From: Xanthostigma xanthostigma
Taxonomy: Eukaryota; Arthropoda; Insecta; Raphidioptera; Raphidiidae
NCBI GenBank assembly: GCA_963575645.1
Contig: OY754470.1
Location: 2,914,001 to 2,978,000, forward strand
Direction: 5' to 3'
DNA length: 64,000 bases
In this document: piece by piece, positions 34,478 through 45,582 of the stretch
Layout of the letters: every line of letters begins with the position of its first letter
How positions within the stretch are numbered: position 1 is the first letter of the stretch
Notes under the pieces: model-generated
Told to the model about the DNA's origin: nothing
The model's input: the letters and a program-made list of their open reading frames with translations, nothing else
Databases searched by the model: none
Made by a program: the position numbers and the translations under genes

Positions 34478-36271
34478 ATATGGTCTGTATTGATAGGAGT
34501 GTTCATTACAATATTGCAATAATAAATCCGTCGTTGTGTTCCGGAATTGAAAATCAACTGTTCGTGATCCGGGCCTGTTTTGTTCGCCAGATGTACTCAT
34601 CAGGAGCTAGTGCATCCCGTGTATATTTTAATGGATCAATAAATATCACGATGCAGTCATTACGGCGTCACTGCGGTGCAAGATCACAGCTCACAGGTGT
34701 CTCCGATCTCCTTTGGGAGTGAGTTCCACAATGTCTTATCGCTAACACGGCGCGCGGGTGATCCCGTGCGACCTACGGGATATTTGACAGTGTCACAAAA
34801 GTAGTCCCAACTCCAGATCCAACCATAATAACCTGCAGTCACGTATCTCTATCACTGTGGACGTGTTTCACTAGTTTGTTTAGTTTTGTACAGAAAACTC
34901 ACCACTTACAGAATTGTGCTAGATTTAGAAAGCTTAGGTACATTCACTGGCTCGGTGTTCAAACGGGAAACTTTGCACAGAGGGGAGTTTAGTGACGAAA
35001 TAAAGCACAAATTGTGTTCATTTTACTGTGGACTTTTATATGGTATTTCCTCATGCAGAAAATTGATTTTTTGTAATCATAAAAATATCGGCATGGATTT
35101 GCGTGTTCCAGAATCATTTTTCAAAATTTCAGTTGCATTTAACATAAAATTGTTTATTTTGTTTATCATAATTTTTTGAAGTTAACAAAAAATGACAAGT
35201 CAATCATTTTTTGTTTGTTAGCTTTAAAATATTATTATAAACAAAATAAACAATTTTTAAAAACTTTTATAACGTGATCTTGTTAAATATATATGTAAAA
35301 AGGGCTCCATGAAGCAACAAATTTATAGACCAATTATTTAAACATTTTTTATTGTTTCCAATGGAGACGGTTTTTTGAAAAAAAAATATCATTTAGTTAA
35401 CAATAGCCTCACTTTTTTAAAAAGAGAGTTCCGAGAGTGGGACTTTATTATTGGAAAGTTTCTCTACTTTAAGAATCTTTTTTTCAATTTCCGCTATTGC
35501 TTATAGTTTTTGAGTAATTGCCAAAAATCTTAGAGGCTCTTTTTCTTTTCGTATTATTATTATAACGAATCCAATTTTTGTCGGCAAAAAAAAATAAAAA
35601 AAACGTCTTTTTCGGAATATTATAATCGAATAAGCTATTGCTCATATTTTTTTGAGACTTGGATCTATTTTTCTCATGAAACTCATTATTCATTAGGCTA
35701 TAAGATTTTATTACACATTTCGCTCCTAAACTATTGTTTTCTTTTGCCTCTGGTCTCAACTAATCATAATTTCACCCCCCCCCCCCACGAATGTCTTAGC
35801 CAACCCACCATTTTATACACGCTCACTAAAATATGTTCGGATCTGTGATACGATAATTGGATTCCACGTTTTTCGGAACGAGTAAAATCGAAATGTAATG
35901 CATTGTTAATAAATTAAATGAATCATTAAACTCTTTCGTCGAAATCTACGTCGGCTGCCTTTTAATTTAATTAATATTTATGTAAAATATATGTATGCTT
36001 ATAACTTATTGTCGCTGATCCAGAGCTCGTCTCCCCCCGAAGTGAATTTCTGGCTACAGCCCTGGTGGGCAGGACTGTATCGCTACAACTACTCGAATAA
36101 GCTCCATCGTCGTCGATAATTCTGATATGCTTTTATACTCATTGATATCGATGCATATTGTATATTGTGATAGTAAGCAGACATCTTTCTCGTAATAAAA
36201 ATATCTACTAAAAAAAGAACCATTAAAGGAGCGTCTTTTATACTGAATATCAAAAGTTGTAGTAGTTAAAT
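34478..36271. other. anonymous stretch
   Basis: The plus-strand frame 34480-34722 is of mixed composition but unidentified. ATCCCGT-GCGACCT-ACGGGAT at 34759-34779 is a short hairpin. A 12-C tract lies at 35775-35786. No gene is called. Confidence 0.4.
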
Positions 36272-36510
36272 AACGTTGAATATTAAAATTAAATAAAATT
36301 ATCAACCATTTTTTCAGACTGTATAAATTGGCAAAAAATTATAAAATTATAATTCAATATCTCAATAAATGACGTTTTATTGAAATATTGAATTATAATT
36401 GTATAATTTTTTGGTAATGTTTACCTACAGTCTGAAAAAATTGGTTGATAATTTTATTTATTTGAAGATTTCTATTCAGACGTTAATCTAAGATTTGAAC
36501 GTTGAATATT
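36272..36510 (+). mobile_element. fold-back retroposon D5 with 13-bp target duplication
   Basis: A 213-bp insertion (36285-36497) is flanked by exact AACGTTGAATATT (36272-36284 and 36498-36510). Its first about 170 bases are an inverted repeat centred near 36371 (AATAAATGACGTTTTATT). The outer arms carry ATTATCAACCATTTTTTCAG and its inverse. The last part, TTCAGACGTTAATCTAAG, is the family 3' terminus. The hammerhead-like core is absent here, so this copy comprises 3' sequence plus its inverted duplicate. Confidence 0.75.
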
Positions 36511-37245
36511 CATAATTATTTAATTGACAACCTATAAAAGAGATATATTTTCCTTAATTTTCAAGTATGTTTGCATCTTCCATTTTACATTTTCAAGCGG
36601 TCGACATAGGTAGATATAAAACCTGGTGAAGTCTTATTCAATTAATAATTCAAAGACTATTTTTATCATACACCGTACGTTAATTACTTTTTCAGATGGC
36701 GCGGCGGAAAAAAATGTTTATCTGACACAAAGTTCCATTGTGTGATATTTTTTACCGCCAATCAAATAGCAAAAAATTGTAGTTATATAAGCATCGTTTT
36801 CTATTTTGAATTTTTACCCTAATCTTGAGAGTGCCGAGTATTTACTGTTTTTTTTTCAATATTTTTTATTATGTAACTTAAAAAAATCTAAAAATGCAAT
36901 TCTATACAACGATGTTTCAATAAAATACCGTTAGCACAGATTCTAAACAAACATATTTTTGAGTATAAACAAAACTCCACATGAAAAATATTTGTAAAAT
37001 TAAATTTCGTCGAAAAAAGTGAGTTTTTGCTGTAACGCTGATTCTCCGAGCACAAGCGAACATATGTATCTCTTTTGGCTTAGAACAGTGATTCTCAAAC
37101 TATGGGTTATACGTTCTCAGAAAATGCGAAAAACATATATCATTAGAATTAAATTGGTTGAGCGATATGCAATAATTTTATTTATAATGGTCTGGCTCGC
37201 AAGGTCGATCGTACATGAACAGCTTCAGGCTATCGAAACCATATA
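36511..37245. other. anonymous AT-rich DNA
   Basis: No gene or assignable repeat is seen. Confidence 0.4.
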
Positions 37246-37370
37246 CTTAATACTCCTATATTACTAGTAGAGGTCTAGAAAAGGATGACGACCCAACAGT
37301 GCATGCATACATACTTCTGTCTCCGTCATTTAAACCTCAAATTTTATGCGCATGCCCTATTCCTCACTAC
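37246..37370 (+). repeat. left half of TIR element H (H2)
   Basis: AATACTCCTATATTACTAGT then AGAGGTCT, ATGACGACYCAACRG and CTCCGTCATTTA match the left 110 bases of H1. The right end is missing. Confidence 0.5.
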
Positions 37371-37559
37371 AGAGGTCGAGCAAAAAAAGCAACAATTAAC
37401 AGCCCAAGATTTTCGTGTACAACCGACTAAAACTAAATTTGTAACACCACGTCTTAAAAAACTACGCCGCTATTCCTGGTGGTCATGTAGAAAAAACAGA
37501 GGCAAGATGGCAGCGGAGCGTATGAACTAGGAAGTAGTTTTCATGTTAAAAAACTTAAA

Positions 37560-37680
37560 TTAATAAATGTGTTGAATTAAATAATATTCATGTTACAAAC
37601 TTACGTTAATAAATATGTTGAATAAAATAATATTCATATTACAAACTTATGTTAATAAATATGTTGAATAAAATAATAAT
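37560..37680 (+). repeat. 58-bp tandem duplication
   Basis: TTAATAAATRTGTTGAATWA then AATAATATTCAT occurs in tandem with unit starts about 58 bp apart (37559, 37617), then breaks down into AAT repeats. Confidence 0.5.
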
Positions 37681-37756
37681 AATTGTTACCATATTACAAA
37701 TGGATAATTATAGTTTTCGATCATTGTTTGAGTCTGGACTTAACATTGTTTATACT

Positions 37757-37945
37757 ATTTTAAATTAGAAATTCTAAAACAAAAACTATTCCAAAATGAT
37801 TTATTAATATTAGCGCTTTCGACAGTCATGTCTTCTTCAGATATTATTTTCTGTCATTATAATGCAATGACTGAATGTCGAAAGCGCTAATAAATTTATA
37901 AATATTTTAATAAATTATTTTGGAATAGAATTTCTAATTTAAAAT
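37757..37945 (-). mobile_element. fold-back D6
   Basis: Inverted repeat with outer arms ATTTTAAATTAGAAATTCTA and TAGAATTTCTAATTTAAAAT and inner arms TTAGCGCTTTCGACA and TGTCGAAAGCGCTAA. Arms are imperfect, with deletions. A weak 8-bp direct repeat ATAATTAT (37703 and 37943) may be a target duplication. It carries a hammerhead-like motif on the minus strand. Confidence 0.6.
37811..37840 (-). ncRNA. hammerhead-like motif (D6)
   Basis: CTGAAGA, extra A, perfect stem GACA-TGAC-TGTC, GAAAGCGCTA. Stem III is the palindrome AGCGCU and the cleavage triplet would be CUA. Stem I pairs AATAATAT upstream with ATATTAAT downstream (7 of 8). This is the most complete fold outside D12. Confidence 0.45.
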
Positions 37946-38075
37946 AATTATGACTCCAAATTTATTTAATCCGTATCTTTGTTTATAGTTGGAAGAATAA
38001 AAAGGAAGAATCCTGGTGGCATAGGATCGATGAAACAAAGCAAATACTGAAGGTTTTTATTGCATTTTATTGTCT

Positions 38076-38106
38076 GACGTTTCGGCAATCTTTATGCCAT
38101 CTTCGG
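38076..38106 (-). ncRNA. hammerhead-like motif (D7)
   Basis: CCGAAGA (U to C at the second core base), extra T, perfect stem GGCA-loop TAAAGAT-TGCC, GAAACGTC with a GUC triplet. The surrounding fragment (38030-38240) has no visible target duplication. Confidence 0.35.
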
Positions 38107-38239
38107 AGAATTGTTTATAGTAGGCGAAATATTTGATAATAATATCTTTTAATATTTTACTCGCATTATGATGTTTCAGTTGCCAACTGATTGAAAGTCC
38201 CTGGTTTCCAGAAGAATAAACCTGCAGCAGGTTGCACTT

Positions 38240-38658
38240 CACGCGATTTAGTTTAAAACATTAATTCATATCACGTATAATATACTGGGCCGTCAGTCGG
38301 TTCGGTTTGCATGCAGTGAAGTAAGTACAAAGAATGCATTATGCAATAGCCAGACCTAAAACTACTCGTGTTACATTTGTGCAGACAGATCTGTCTGTAG
38401 AAAAATGTCGCCTGAAAGTGTAGATACTCAATAACTCTCTATAGTTCTTTGCTCACAGAGAGAACTACTTACCGCAAAGTGTTTAAATTGAATTCTTCCA
38501 TGTTTGACCTGTACATAGTAGGTACTATGTACTATGCACGCAGGGTGAGTATCACAAACAGAAAGAATGTTTTATTTTATAGAAAAAATAGTGGTTAACA
38601 AATAGCTTAGAAAATTGTCTACAAAAACATAGTATTACTTTTTTCCCGTAAGACTAAA
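38240..38658. other. anonymous DNA
   Basis: Nothing assignable is seen. Confidence 0.4.
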
Positions 38659-39529
38659 ATAGTTGGCAAAACCAAAAGTGCACATCCCGCAAGTTTTCCA
38701 CTGTATGATAAAAAAATAACAATTAAAAAATATTTTTAATAAATTTAAAAAGATTTAAAAATTTAAAGAAATAAATAATTAAAAATTGAAAAAATATTTT
38801 TTTTTAAGTTTGCAAAAATAAAAAAAATTAAGAACTATACATAATATAATATATAATTAATATCAAGTGGAATAAAATAAAACAAAATAAAAAGAAAAAA
38901 AAAGAAAAAAGTCAATGATACCGTAAGGAATCGAACCCAGGACCTTGCCCTTGGGAATCCAACGGCATAACCATTACGCCACGGCTGCCTAATAGGGCAG
39001 TGGTGTTATCACGGTATACAAGTGTAGCACTTGTTTTATGGATTACACTATATTTTCATAGCAATTATTATATTGTTTTTAAACTATATTAGCTGTCAAA
39101 AATAATAAAAAATAAAACTGTTTATAAAAATTAAACTACTGAACACATTTTAGTGAATTTAAATAGGGTTCTGGTCTGATAGTAAACAAAGTGAATAAAA
39201 TATAACCCAAAGCAATCCGACCAAAATTGCGATCTGTAGAGTCGTGACGTACGTACATACGTACGTACATACGTACGTACATACGTACAGACCAACCGAC
39301 AACTGCTGTTTGTGATTTTCAATTACAATTTTAATAGTATTTATGAACTCAAATTGATTTAAAAATGGTTCTATTTTATAGATTAGAATCTCCTCTTTTC
39401 AAAAAGCTTCAATTTGAATGGATTTCGTGTGAAATTAACTTAAATATAACTTCTTATATGAACGAAAGTCAGCTCTGACGCACAAAGCGATAATAAAGCA
39501 CATACCGCTAGTTTAGCAGTATGTGCAAT
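38659..39529. mobile_element. family A element, copy A3
   Basis: Third copy with the same ends. The microsatellite is the longest of the three and the terminal hairpin has one mismatch (AGCAGT for AGCGGT). Contents are as in A1. Confidence 0.65.
38927..38989 (-). ncRNA. tRNA-like pol III module in A3
   Basis: A box TGGCGTAATGG and B box GGTTCGATTCC are intact on the minus strand. The sequence beside the B box (TTACGGTATC) differs slightly from A1 and A2. Confidence 0.65.
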
Positions 39530-39745
39530 TACCAGTACGACGCTTGCGTTCTATCACCTCGCATTCATTCAATCGCTTAGTGAACCGTTCTAGTTCACAT
39601 ATTCGCATGATGCATCAAACGAATCGAACTGACAAGAACTTTTTAAATCAAATTATATCGAAAACCGTTAGTCTTACGAAAAAAGTAATATTAAGTTTTT
39701 TGTAGGCCATTTTCTGAGCTACCAATTTGATAACCACTATTTTTT

Positions 39746-40225
39746 AACCGACTTCAAAAAAGGAGGAGGTTCTATGTTCGACTGTATATTTTTTTTTATG
39801 TATGTTCACCGATTTCTCCGTCAATTATGGACCGATTTTCAAAATTCTTTTTTTATTCGAAAGAGTGCACTTCCAAGTCAGGATCTGATGGTGGAATCCG
39901 GAGAAATCGAGGGAAACTCTCAAATTTCAAAGGCACGCATAATGTTTTTTTATGTATGTTCACCGATTTCTCCGTCAAAAATCTAACACTAAAAAGAGAA
40001 ATAAAATATTTTTAACAAAAAAATTGAACCGACTTCAAAATATGCACTAAAAAGTAAAAAATAATTGCGTACTGAAATGTTTTGGAGTCGGTGTCAGCCA
40101 AAATGAAATCTATTCCGAGAACTAGAGACATGTAAGATTTAAACAATAATAATTATTTTTTACTTTTGAGTGCATTTTTTGAAGCCGGTTCAATTTTTTT
40201 GTTAAAAATATTTTTCATAAAAGTC
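39746..40225. repeat. AACCGACTTC fold-back element
   Basis: AACCGACTTCAAAAAAGGAG then GAGGTTCTATGTTCGACTGT, with TATGTATGTTCACCGATTTC twice (39800s and 39950s), matches a repeat common in insect genomes. A second block is an inverted repeat: 40003-40068 (TTGAACCGACTTCAAAATAT) against 40150-40217. The class is unclear. Confidence 0.5.
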
Positions 40226-40762
40226 ACCGTTAACGAAATTTTCGCAAAAAAACGTTTATTGTGACCTTTTACCCCGCGTAACATTTTTAGCGGCACATGT
40301 ATCGGTGGGGACTTTGGTATATCGTTTGGAATCGCGAAAGGAAGTTTCATGCAAAAATCCAGCTTTCCCCTAATTTTTGTCCATTCCCTGTATTATTATT
40401 ACATTCTAATTTTGAAAAAGTTTGCATAGGTATAGCTAGCTGAATAGGTTGTAATATAATTGACTGCGAAAACATTCTAGAAAATGTTTTACGTTATGTT
40501 GCAACGAACTAGTTACTGGTTATCTGATATATAAACGACGTTTCTCATAACAATATTCTAATATGTGTATATATGTATATTTGTTGAGAAAAACAACCAT
40601 AAAAGTTTGCATATGACATACTACAGCGTGGAGGGAAGAGCCTGTTTTATTTTTATTAGACATGAAGTATTGAAGTGTTTTTAAAACAACAGAACTTCAC
40701 GAAAAGCGTTTACCTCAAAGCATGACATATTATATTGGTAACAAGATTTCAGATGCGCTCTG
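40226..40762. other. anonymous DNA
   Basis: No gene seen. Confidence 0.4.
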
Positions 40763-40998
40763 CATAGGCGTAGCAATGATTTTATCCTAGGGGGAGCCAA
40801 ATTTTCAACACTACCTACCATTACCAGCTGCAACATTTGAAAACTGTTCATAGAAGCAAAATCGATCAACACGACTTTCTGGAGAAATTTCACGACAAAG
40901 AAAATAAAATGTAGATTATTGTAGATTTATCTTGTTATTTGTACATGAACAATTAATATTCTAGGGTGGTCCAGGCCCCCTCTCTTGCTACGCCAATG
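40763..40998. mobile_element. MITE with CATWGGCGTAGCAA ends
   Basis: CATAGGCGTAGCAATG at the left is matched by CATTGGCGTAGCAAGAG read inward from the right. Each end is followed by a G-rich block (TAGGGGGAGCC; GAGGGGGCCTGG). A smaller element with related ends lies at 56873-56960. Confidence 0.5.
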
Positions 40999-41442
40999 GC
41001 GCAGTGGTGTGTCAGTTAATGAAATCATTTATTTTGTTCGACAAATTTCACAAGTAATGTGTCTGGTGTAATTGTAATTAAGGCCACTGCACACTAGGCT
41101 AGTTTTGTTGCTGGAACTTGGGCTGGCTGTCGTGCGGATTAAGAAGATGGAAGTGACGTCACTGCGGACTCGCCTGCGAGGTGACAAGATGGATTTCAAA
41201 ATTCGAACCGCAGCTATTTTTCTAGCTTGTTCGTCTGATTGTTCTGAGCAAGAACCAATCAGAAAAGAGTATCTTGTCACGTGGGCGACATGGACAAACG
41301 TCCACAAACACTGTGCCATAGTGTGTGTTCTGTTCAGAGACAATAAACGTCCTCTTTTGTTAACATTCCATCACTGCGCACCAAACCCATCTACAAAGCA
41401 GACTGCAATACATGCATCGTGCGAAGCCAACACATAAAAGCC

Positions 41443-41575
41443 ATCACAAAAACCAAGAAGGTCCTGAAGAAGACAAGAAATACTGCCGAAACGTAGACCA
41501 ATAAATAATGTTCTAGTGAATAAAAATTGTTTTATTATTTTAGCCTTGTTTCCCGTATAATTTTATCACAAACCA
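41443..41575 (+). mobile_element. short retroposon D8 nested in C3
   Basis: A 109-bp insertion (41456-41564) sits between ATCACAAAAACCA and ATCACAAACCA, an 11-13 bp duplication of C-family sequence. It starts AGAAGGTCCTGAAGAAGACA and ends in A/T-rich DNA (TTTCCCGTATAATTTT). The hammerhead-like motif is near its 5' edge. Confidence 0.7.
41464..41495 (+). ncRNA. hammerhead-like motif (D8)
   Basis: CTGAAGA, extra A, stem GACA..TGCC with one mismatch, GAAACGTA (triplet GUA). GGTC just before and GACC just after form a 4-bp stem I. Confidence 0.4.
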
Positions 41576-41630
41576 GCGCTTGAAAACTAGTAGTTAATCG
41601 AGCGACAAAATTAGCTTCGTGTGTATATAA

Positions 41631-42085
41631 ATAGATAGATCTTAATACCAAAGCTGTTTCAGCGCTTTGAATCGTTTTGAATCGAAACCTCTACGCATAC
41701 ATTTACGGAATATATAATATCGGACGAGGGAGTCTTCATTTCAGCTCAATGAACTGTGTGGAACCTGTTCCACATATCTTCCTCTTGTACATGATGTGCA
41801 TAGTGTATTATTAGAAATTTAATAAAATTCTACTGCAAATCACTTTGTGTATATGGCTTAAAAAAATACAAAACACAATTTTATATACTTATTTATTATA
41901 TAGACGCTACATTAGCAAAAGATTACTCGAGAACCTCTTACGTTAAAATTATACACTTTATTAAGCTTTATATAATATAGTACGGCATGTTATCTGTTGT
42001 ATTTATACAAGTCCTTTTCTATCTGTCTGAATGTTTGCGATTAACTTTAAAACGGCTGGATCGATTTCTGTTTAGTTTTTATCAG
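41631..42085. other. anonymous DNA
   Basis: Nothing assignable is seen. Confidence 0.4.
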
Positions 42086-42260
42086 TTTAAATCTTTGATT
42101 AACGTCTGATTAGAACTCTTCAATAAATAAAATTATCGACCAATTTTTCAAACAATATATTAACAAAAAATATAATTAATACATTAACGTTTCGATCCGG
42201 ATTTGGTCTTCTTCAGAACGGATCTAAAAATATAAAAATATAATTAATATTTAGTTTCTA
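42086..42260 (-). mobile_element. retroposon D9
   Basis: Read on the minus strand it ends CAGACGTTAATCAAAGATTT, the family 3' terminus, at about 42090. The body (ATTGGTCGATAATTTT, AATATAAAAAT) matches D1 and D11, with 5' and 3' parts in the same orientation, so this copy is not inverted. No clean target duplication was found. Confidence 0.6.
42186..42216 (-). ncRNA. hammerhead-like motif (D9)
   Basis: CTGAAGA, extra A, GACC-AAATCC-GGATC (one base lost from the 5' strand), GAAACGTT. Stem I CGTT/AATG gives four pairs with one G-U. Confidence 0.35.
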
Positions 42261-42427
42261 TTTATTTTTAATGTAATTCGTGAAAGATTTTTTTGATATT
42301 GAAATATTGAAAAAATAATAACAGTTTTATCCTGAGAATGCTTTAATCTAATGACGTTATTCGGTCTAGTCAATCTAAGAGCTATTAATGTTTTGTCACT
42401 GTTTGGTCGCATTATCGCATATTATAA

Positions 42428-42510
42428 CTGTGTTCCAACCTGTCTACGAACGGTAATATTATCGTCACAATCATGCGCAGTACCAAAAACGTGTTCCGAC
42501 CGAGATTAGA
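42428..42510. repeat. palindromic MITE F, copy F1
   Basis: TGTGTTCCAACCTGTCTACG then AACGGTAATATTATCGTCAC then AATCATGCGCA. This is the left arm and centre of the F family (see 48054-48166). Confidence 0.5.
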
Positions 42511-42512
42511 AC

Positions 42513-42569
42513 GTAGTGTTTAAGTCTTTCTCCCGATCTTTGCTAGCAATATAGAGGGTATTAAATATA
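42513..42569 (+). repeat. 57-bp repeat P, copy 2
   Basis: Nearly identical to 34421-34477. It directly abuts F1. Confidence 0.5.
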
Positions 42570-42805
42570 TGACTCCAACTTATTTGTACGTCGGGAGGGT
42601 CGCGAATTTAGTACACTATGTTTTAGAGACACTCAGTATATTTGCATTGTCATTGTGTCTTTATCAAATTAGTAAACAACTAACCTGGTGTTAGTTGTTT
42701 GGTATATAAACAATAAATATACATATCTGAGAGTATGTTACAGAATCCAGGAAATACGTAGTGCATGGTTTTGCGTTTTCATTTATGTAATACAATATAA
42801 ACACT

Positions 42806-42843
42806 GTCAAAGCTTTGCTTTGACACGTAAAGCTCTGCTTTGT
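42806..42843. repeat. two adjacent AAAGC/GCTTT hairpins
   Basis: TGTCAAAGC-TTT-GCTTTGACA (9-bp stem) is followed within five bases by AAAGC-TCT-GCTTT. Confidence 0.5.
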
Positions 42844-42859
42844 TATTAAATAATTCTAT

Positions 42860-43180
42860 TTCTATACCTAAATAAAATAAAATGATGTTTTTGTTAGACG
42901 ATTTTATTTAGAATTCTCTTTCAAGTTTAAATTCTACGTCTAAACATCTAAAGGCAATATACAAATACGAATAAGATATCAATCCCGTATTTGGACAATC
43001 AGAGCCCCTAGGCTACAAATGAGATAAACTAGAGCATAAATTTTATTTACAATATTTATATATTGTTACTAAATTTTTCTTCGCTGCACTGGAAATTATT
43101 ATCGGTAAAATACGAAGAAAAAAAAGATTTTAAGCAATAATATAATTATCTTTTGAAGGAGATTTTATCAGAGTATCACT
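42860..43180. other. anonymous DNA
   Basis: Nothing assignable is seen. Confidence 0.4.
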
Positions 43181-43187
43181 TGTGGCC

Positions 43188-43218
43188 AACATTTCGAAAA
43201 ATATATTTTCATCTTCAG
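43188..43218 (-). ncRNA. hammerhead-like motif (D10)
   Basis: CTGAAGA, extra T, GAAAA..TTTTC stem, GAAATGTT. Same subfamily as D4 (GCCCTGAAGATGAAAATA, TTGGCCAC). Only a fragment of the element remains. Confidence 0.3.
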
Positions 43219-43369
43219 GGCGTATGAACATGTATAGTATTCGTTACATTTATATTTATTTTGATTTCTAAATTAAAAATATATACAGATCAGATAAAAC
43301 TAAACAAGGTATGTTATAATGTTTAGTTCATCTTAGTTTACCGAGATGAATGTTGTGTCCAAATTTCAT

Positions 43370-43505
43370 GATGATTGGAGTTACCGTTCAAAAGTTTTTG
43401 TCGGACGGACAAATTTTGAGTTACATTTTGCAACATTTTTCAATGACACTCCACTCCTATTGGCCATAGCGTGATATTATATTCCCTATAGCCTTCCTCG
43501 AACCA
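43370..43505 (+). repeat. old repeat E-type fragment
   Basis: ATTTCATGATGATTGGAGTT, then CACTCCTATTGGCCATAGCG and TGATATTATATTCCC, are phrases typical of a degraded interspersed repeat in insects. The class is uncertain. Confidence 0.35.
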
Positions 43506-44753
43506 GGCAAACAAACAAATTCTTCATCAAAAAAGTATAAACAGAAAAAAGTGATGAAAACTGAAAATTCGCTCTAGGAATCTTTAAAACTGTTCAATTA
43601 CAGGCTAAGTTACGATTTTATTTATTTGAATTAATTGAGCTAACGTCTGTATAATTCATTAAAAAAACAACTCTCGCAGTATGTGGATTTTGTAATACGT
43701 TACTATATATACAGGCATCGGACAACCATGCCATATAATATGTAAAATATATTACAAACAAACTCTTCACCTTTGTATGATGCTCCTTCACTCGCTTCAT
43801 AATTTTAAAAACAAATAGTATAGTTTCCCACAAAATATGTAGGATGTTCCCTTATCAAAATAACCGTTTCAATTAGATATCAAGACATTAATCTTGAACA
43901 TCTGATGCACAGGAGGTTGACTGCACATCGTTTGCTTTAGACGAAATACTGTGTTAGTTCAATTAATATCCATTTGTCATACATTTATGCAAGTGTCAAG
44001 AAGGATTGTGATTTGCAGACTACGTTTCAAACAGGGCTTCAGATATTCCGATTAACCATAAAAGAAAATTTATGATATTTTAACTGTCGGCGTAAATGGA
44101 ACTATAACAATTTTTTTTTAATGAAAACATTCAGGCCAAAGATTTTACCCAGTCCAAATGCTAAAACTGAATAATCGAGTTAGACACGCAAATCAGCGTT
44201 AAAGAAGGAAATGTTGACGGGACTTTCACTGGAAGATAGCTGACCTTATAAGGAGTAACTTAAGCTACTTTTATTTTAGAAAAAGAATTAGGGTTCTATG
44301 CAAAAAAATTCAAACCCATGCTGACAAAGTAACAGCTATTTGGGATAAACAAACTGACACAAAATTTATGAAAATGGATAATTCAGTCTGTCTTCTATAT
44401 AAACTGTACGTCTAGGTCGGAATTCCGGTAAAAATTATTTGATTTCTTACAATGGTAACCCTACTTCCGTTCTTTCAAGATCTAGATCCCCAAGGATTCT
44501 TCGACAACGCTGCACATATGCATATAACAGATGCAGGATTGTATTAGAATTCCAAGAAGCATATGTCGCCAGATGCAGGATCATATATTATGTGACAATC
44601 TGGTTTATTTTCTGTCAAGACGGTTTTGCTTGCAGGATTGACGCAAGAAATCTTGTACTACATATATCATAACGGAGATTGATCATTGTTTAGAGTTTAG
44701 ACAAATCTCTTCATTGCTACACATGCTTGGGTCGTTTCTTATCCACTCATTTA
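43506..44753. other. anonymous DNA
   Basis: No gene is supported. The frame at 44439-44672 has no family signature. Confidence 0.4.
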
Positions 44754-44800
44754 TTGATAGATAGATAGATAGATACATTATTTATTTGAGAATCACAAAA
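44754..44800 (-). repeat. (GATA)n with possible LINE 3' tail
   Basis: Five GATA units then CATTATTTATTTGAGAATCA. Same arrangement as 517-560, on the minus strand. Confidence 0.3.
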
Positions 44801-45395
44801 TACGTGGGTACAAAACGTCAAGTAGTCAATTATTATTGCTATAGTGTTTTGTAAAGTTTAATATAATTCGGTTGACTGAAATGAAGATTTAGGCTTTACG
44901 TAACTTATCTGCAAGTTGACAATAATATAACAGATACTAGAGTAGTATTGCGTTAAAAATTCCCAAAAGTGTTTCCATGTGATTTTAAACATACTGCAGA
45001 TAATGCCGTTATGTATCAGAATCATTACACCATTGCATTGTGGAAATATTGCATGGCGAGCTGATTAAGCTGGTTTCTCTCTCTAAAAATTGTAAACATG
45101 GTACCAAAGTTAGAGGGGGAAGATATATTATTTACAACTTTAGAAGCTTATATCTCGGGAAATATTATTTTAAAGCTATCCCTAAATTATTATTTTTTTT
45201 TGATAATTTCATTGCGCAATTGGGTGGCGACTCACATAAGACACCTGCCTGTAAAATTTAATCTGAATCGAAGGAAAAATGACTGAGTTATATGGCTGTA
45301 ACATACGGACAGACAGACAAACGGACGGACGGACATGAAAAAAATTTTAAGTTACATTTTTCCCCCTTTATAAAGTACTAACTTTCGTAGTGATC
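44801..45395. other. anonymous DNA
   Basis: ACGGACAGACAGACAAACGG at 45305 resembles the CTGTCTGTC part of repeat K. Otherwise nothing is seen. Confidence 0.35.
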
Positions 45396-45582
45396 AATTC
45401 TAATGAAGTCTTCAATAAATAAAAGTATCGACCAATTTTTCAGACAAATATATTAACAAAAAATATAAAAATTAATACATTTACGTTTCGGTCCGGATTT
45501 GAATCTTCTTCAGAACTGATCTAAAAAATATAAAAATTAATTAATAATTAATTTCTAATTGCTTTTTGAATTCTAATGAAGT
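45396..45582 (-). mobile_element. short retroposon D11 with 14-bp target duplication
   Basis: A 159-bp insertion (45410-45568) lies between exact copies of AATTCTAATGAAGT (45396-45409 and 45569-45582). On the minus strand: AGAAATTAATTATT, TATATTTTTTAGATCAG, hammerhead-like motif, GTCTGAAAAATTGGTCGATA, TTTATTTATTGAAG. It is not folded back, and the CAGACGTTAATC tail is missing. Confidence 0.75.
45482..45513 (-). ncRNA. hammerhead-like motif (D11)
   Basis: CTGAAGA, extra A, GATTC-AAATCC-GGACC (one mismatch, one G-U), GAAACGTA. Confidence 0.35.

Larger units (their letters stand above)
41081..41630. mobile_element. diverged family C MITE C3 interrupted by D8
   Basis: The left end TTAAGGCCACTGCACACTAG is clear. 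The right end (TTAGCTTCGTGTGTATATAA) is eroded. TGACGTCACTGCGG, CAAGAACCAATCAG and CTTGTCACGTGGG are kept despite heavy divergence elsewhere. The copy is split by the D8 insertion at 41456-41564. Confidence 0.6.

Noticed and set aside
39131..39322. Frame with a Thr-Tyr-Val-Arg repeat
   Set aside because: Translation of the ACGT/ACAT microsatellite in family A.
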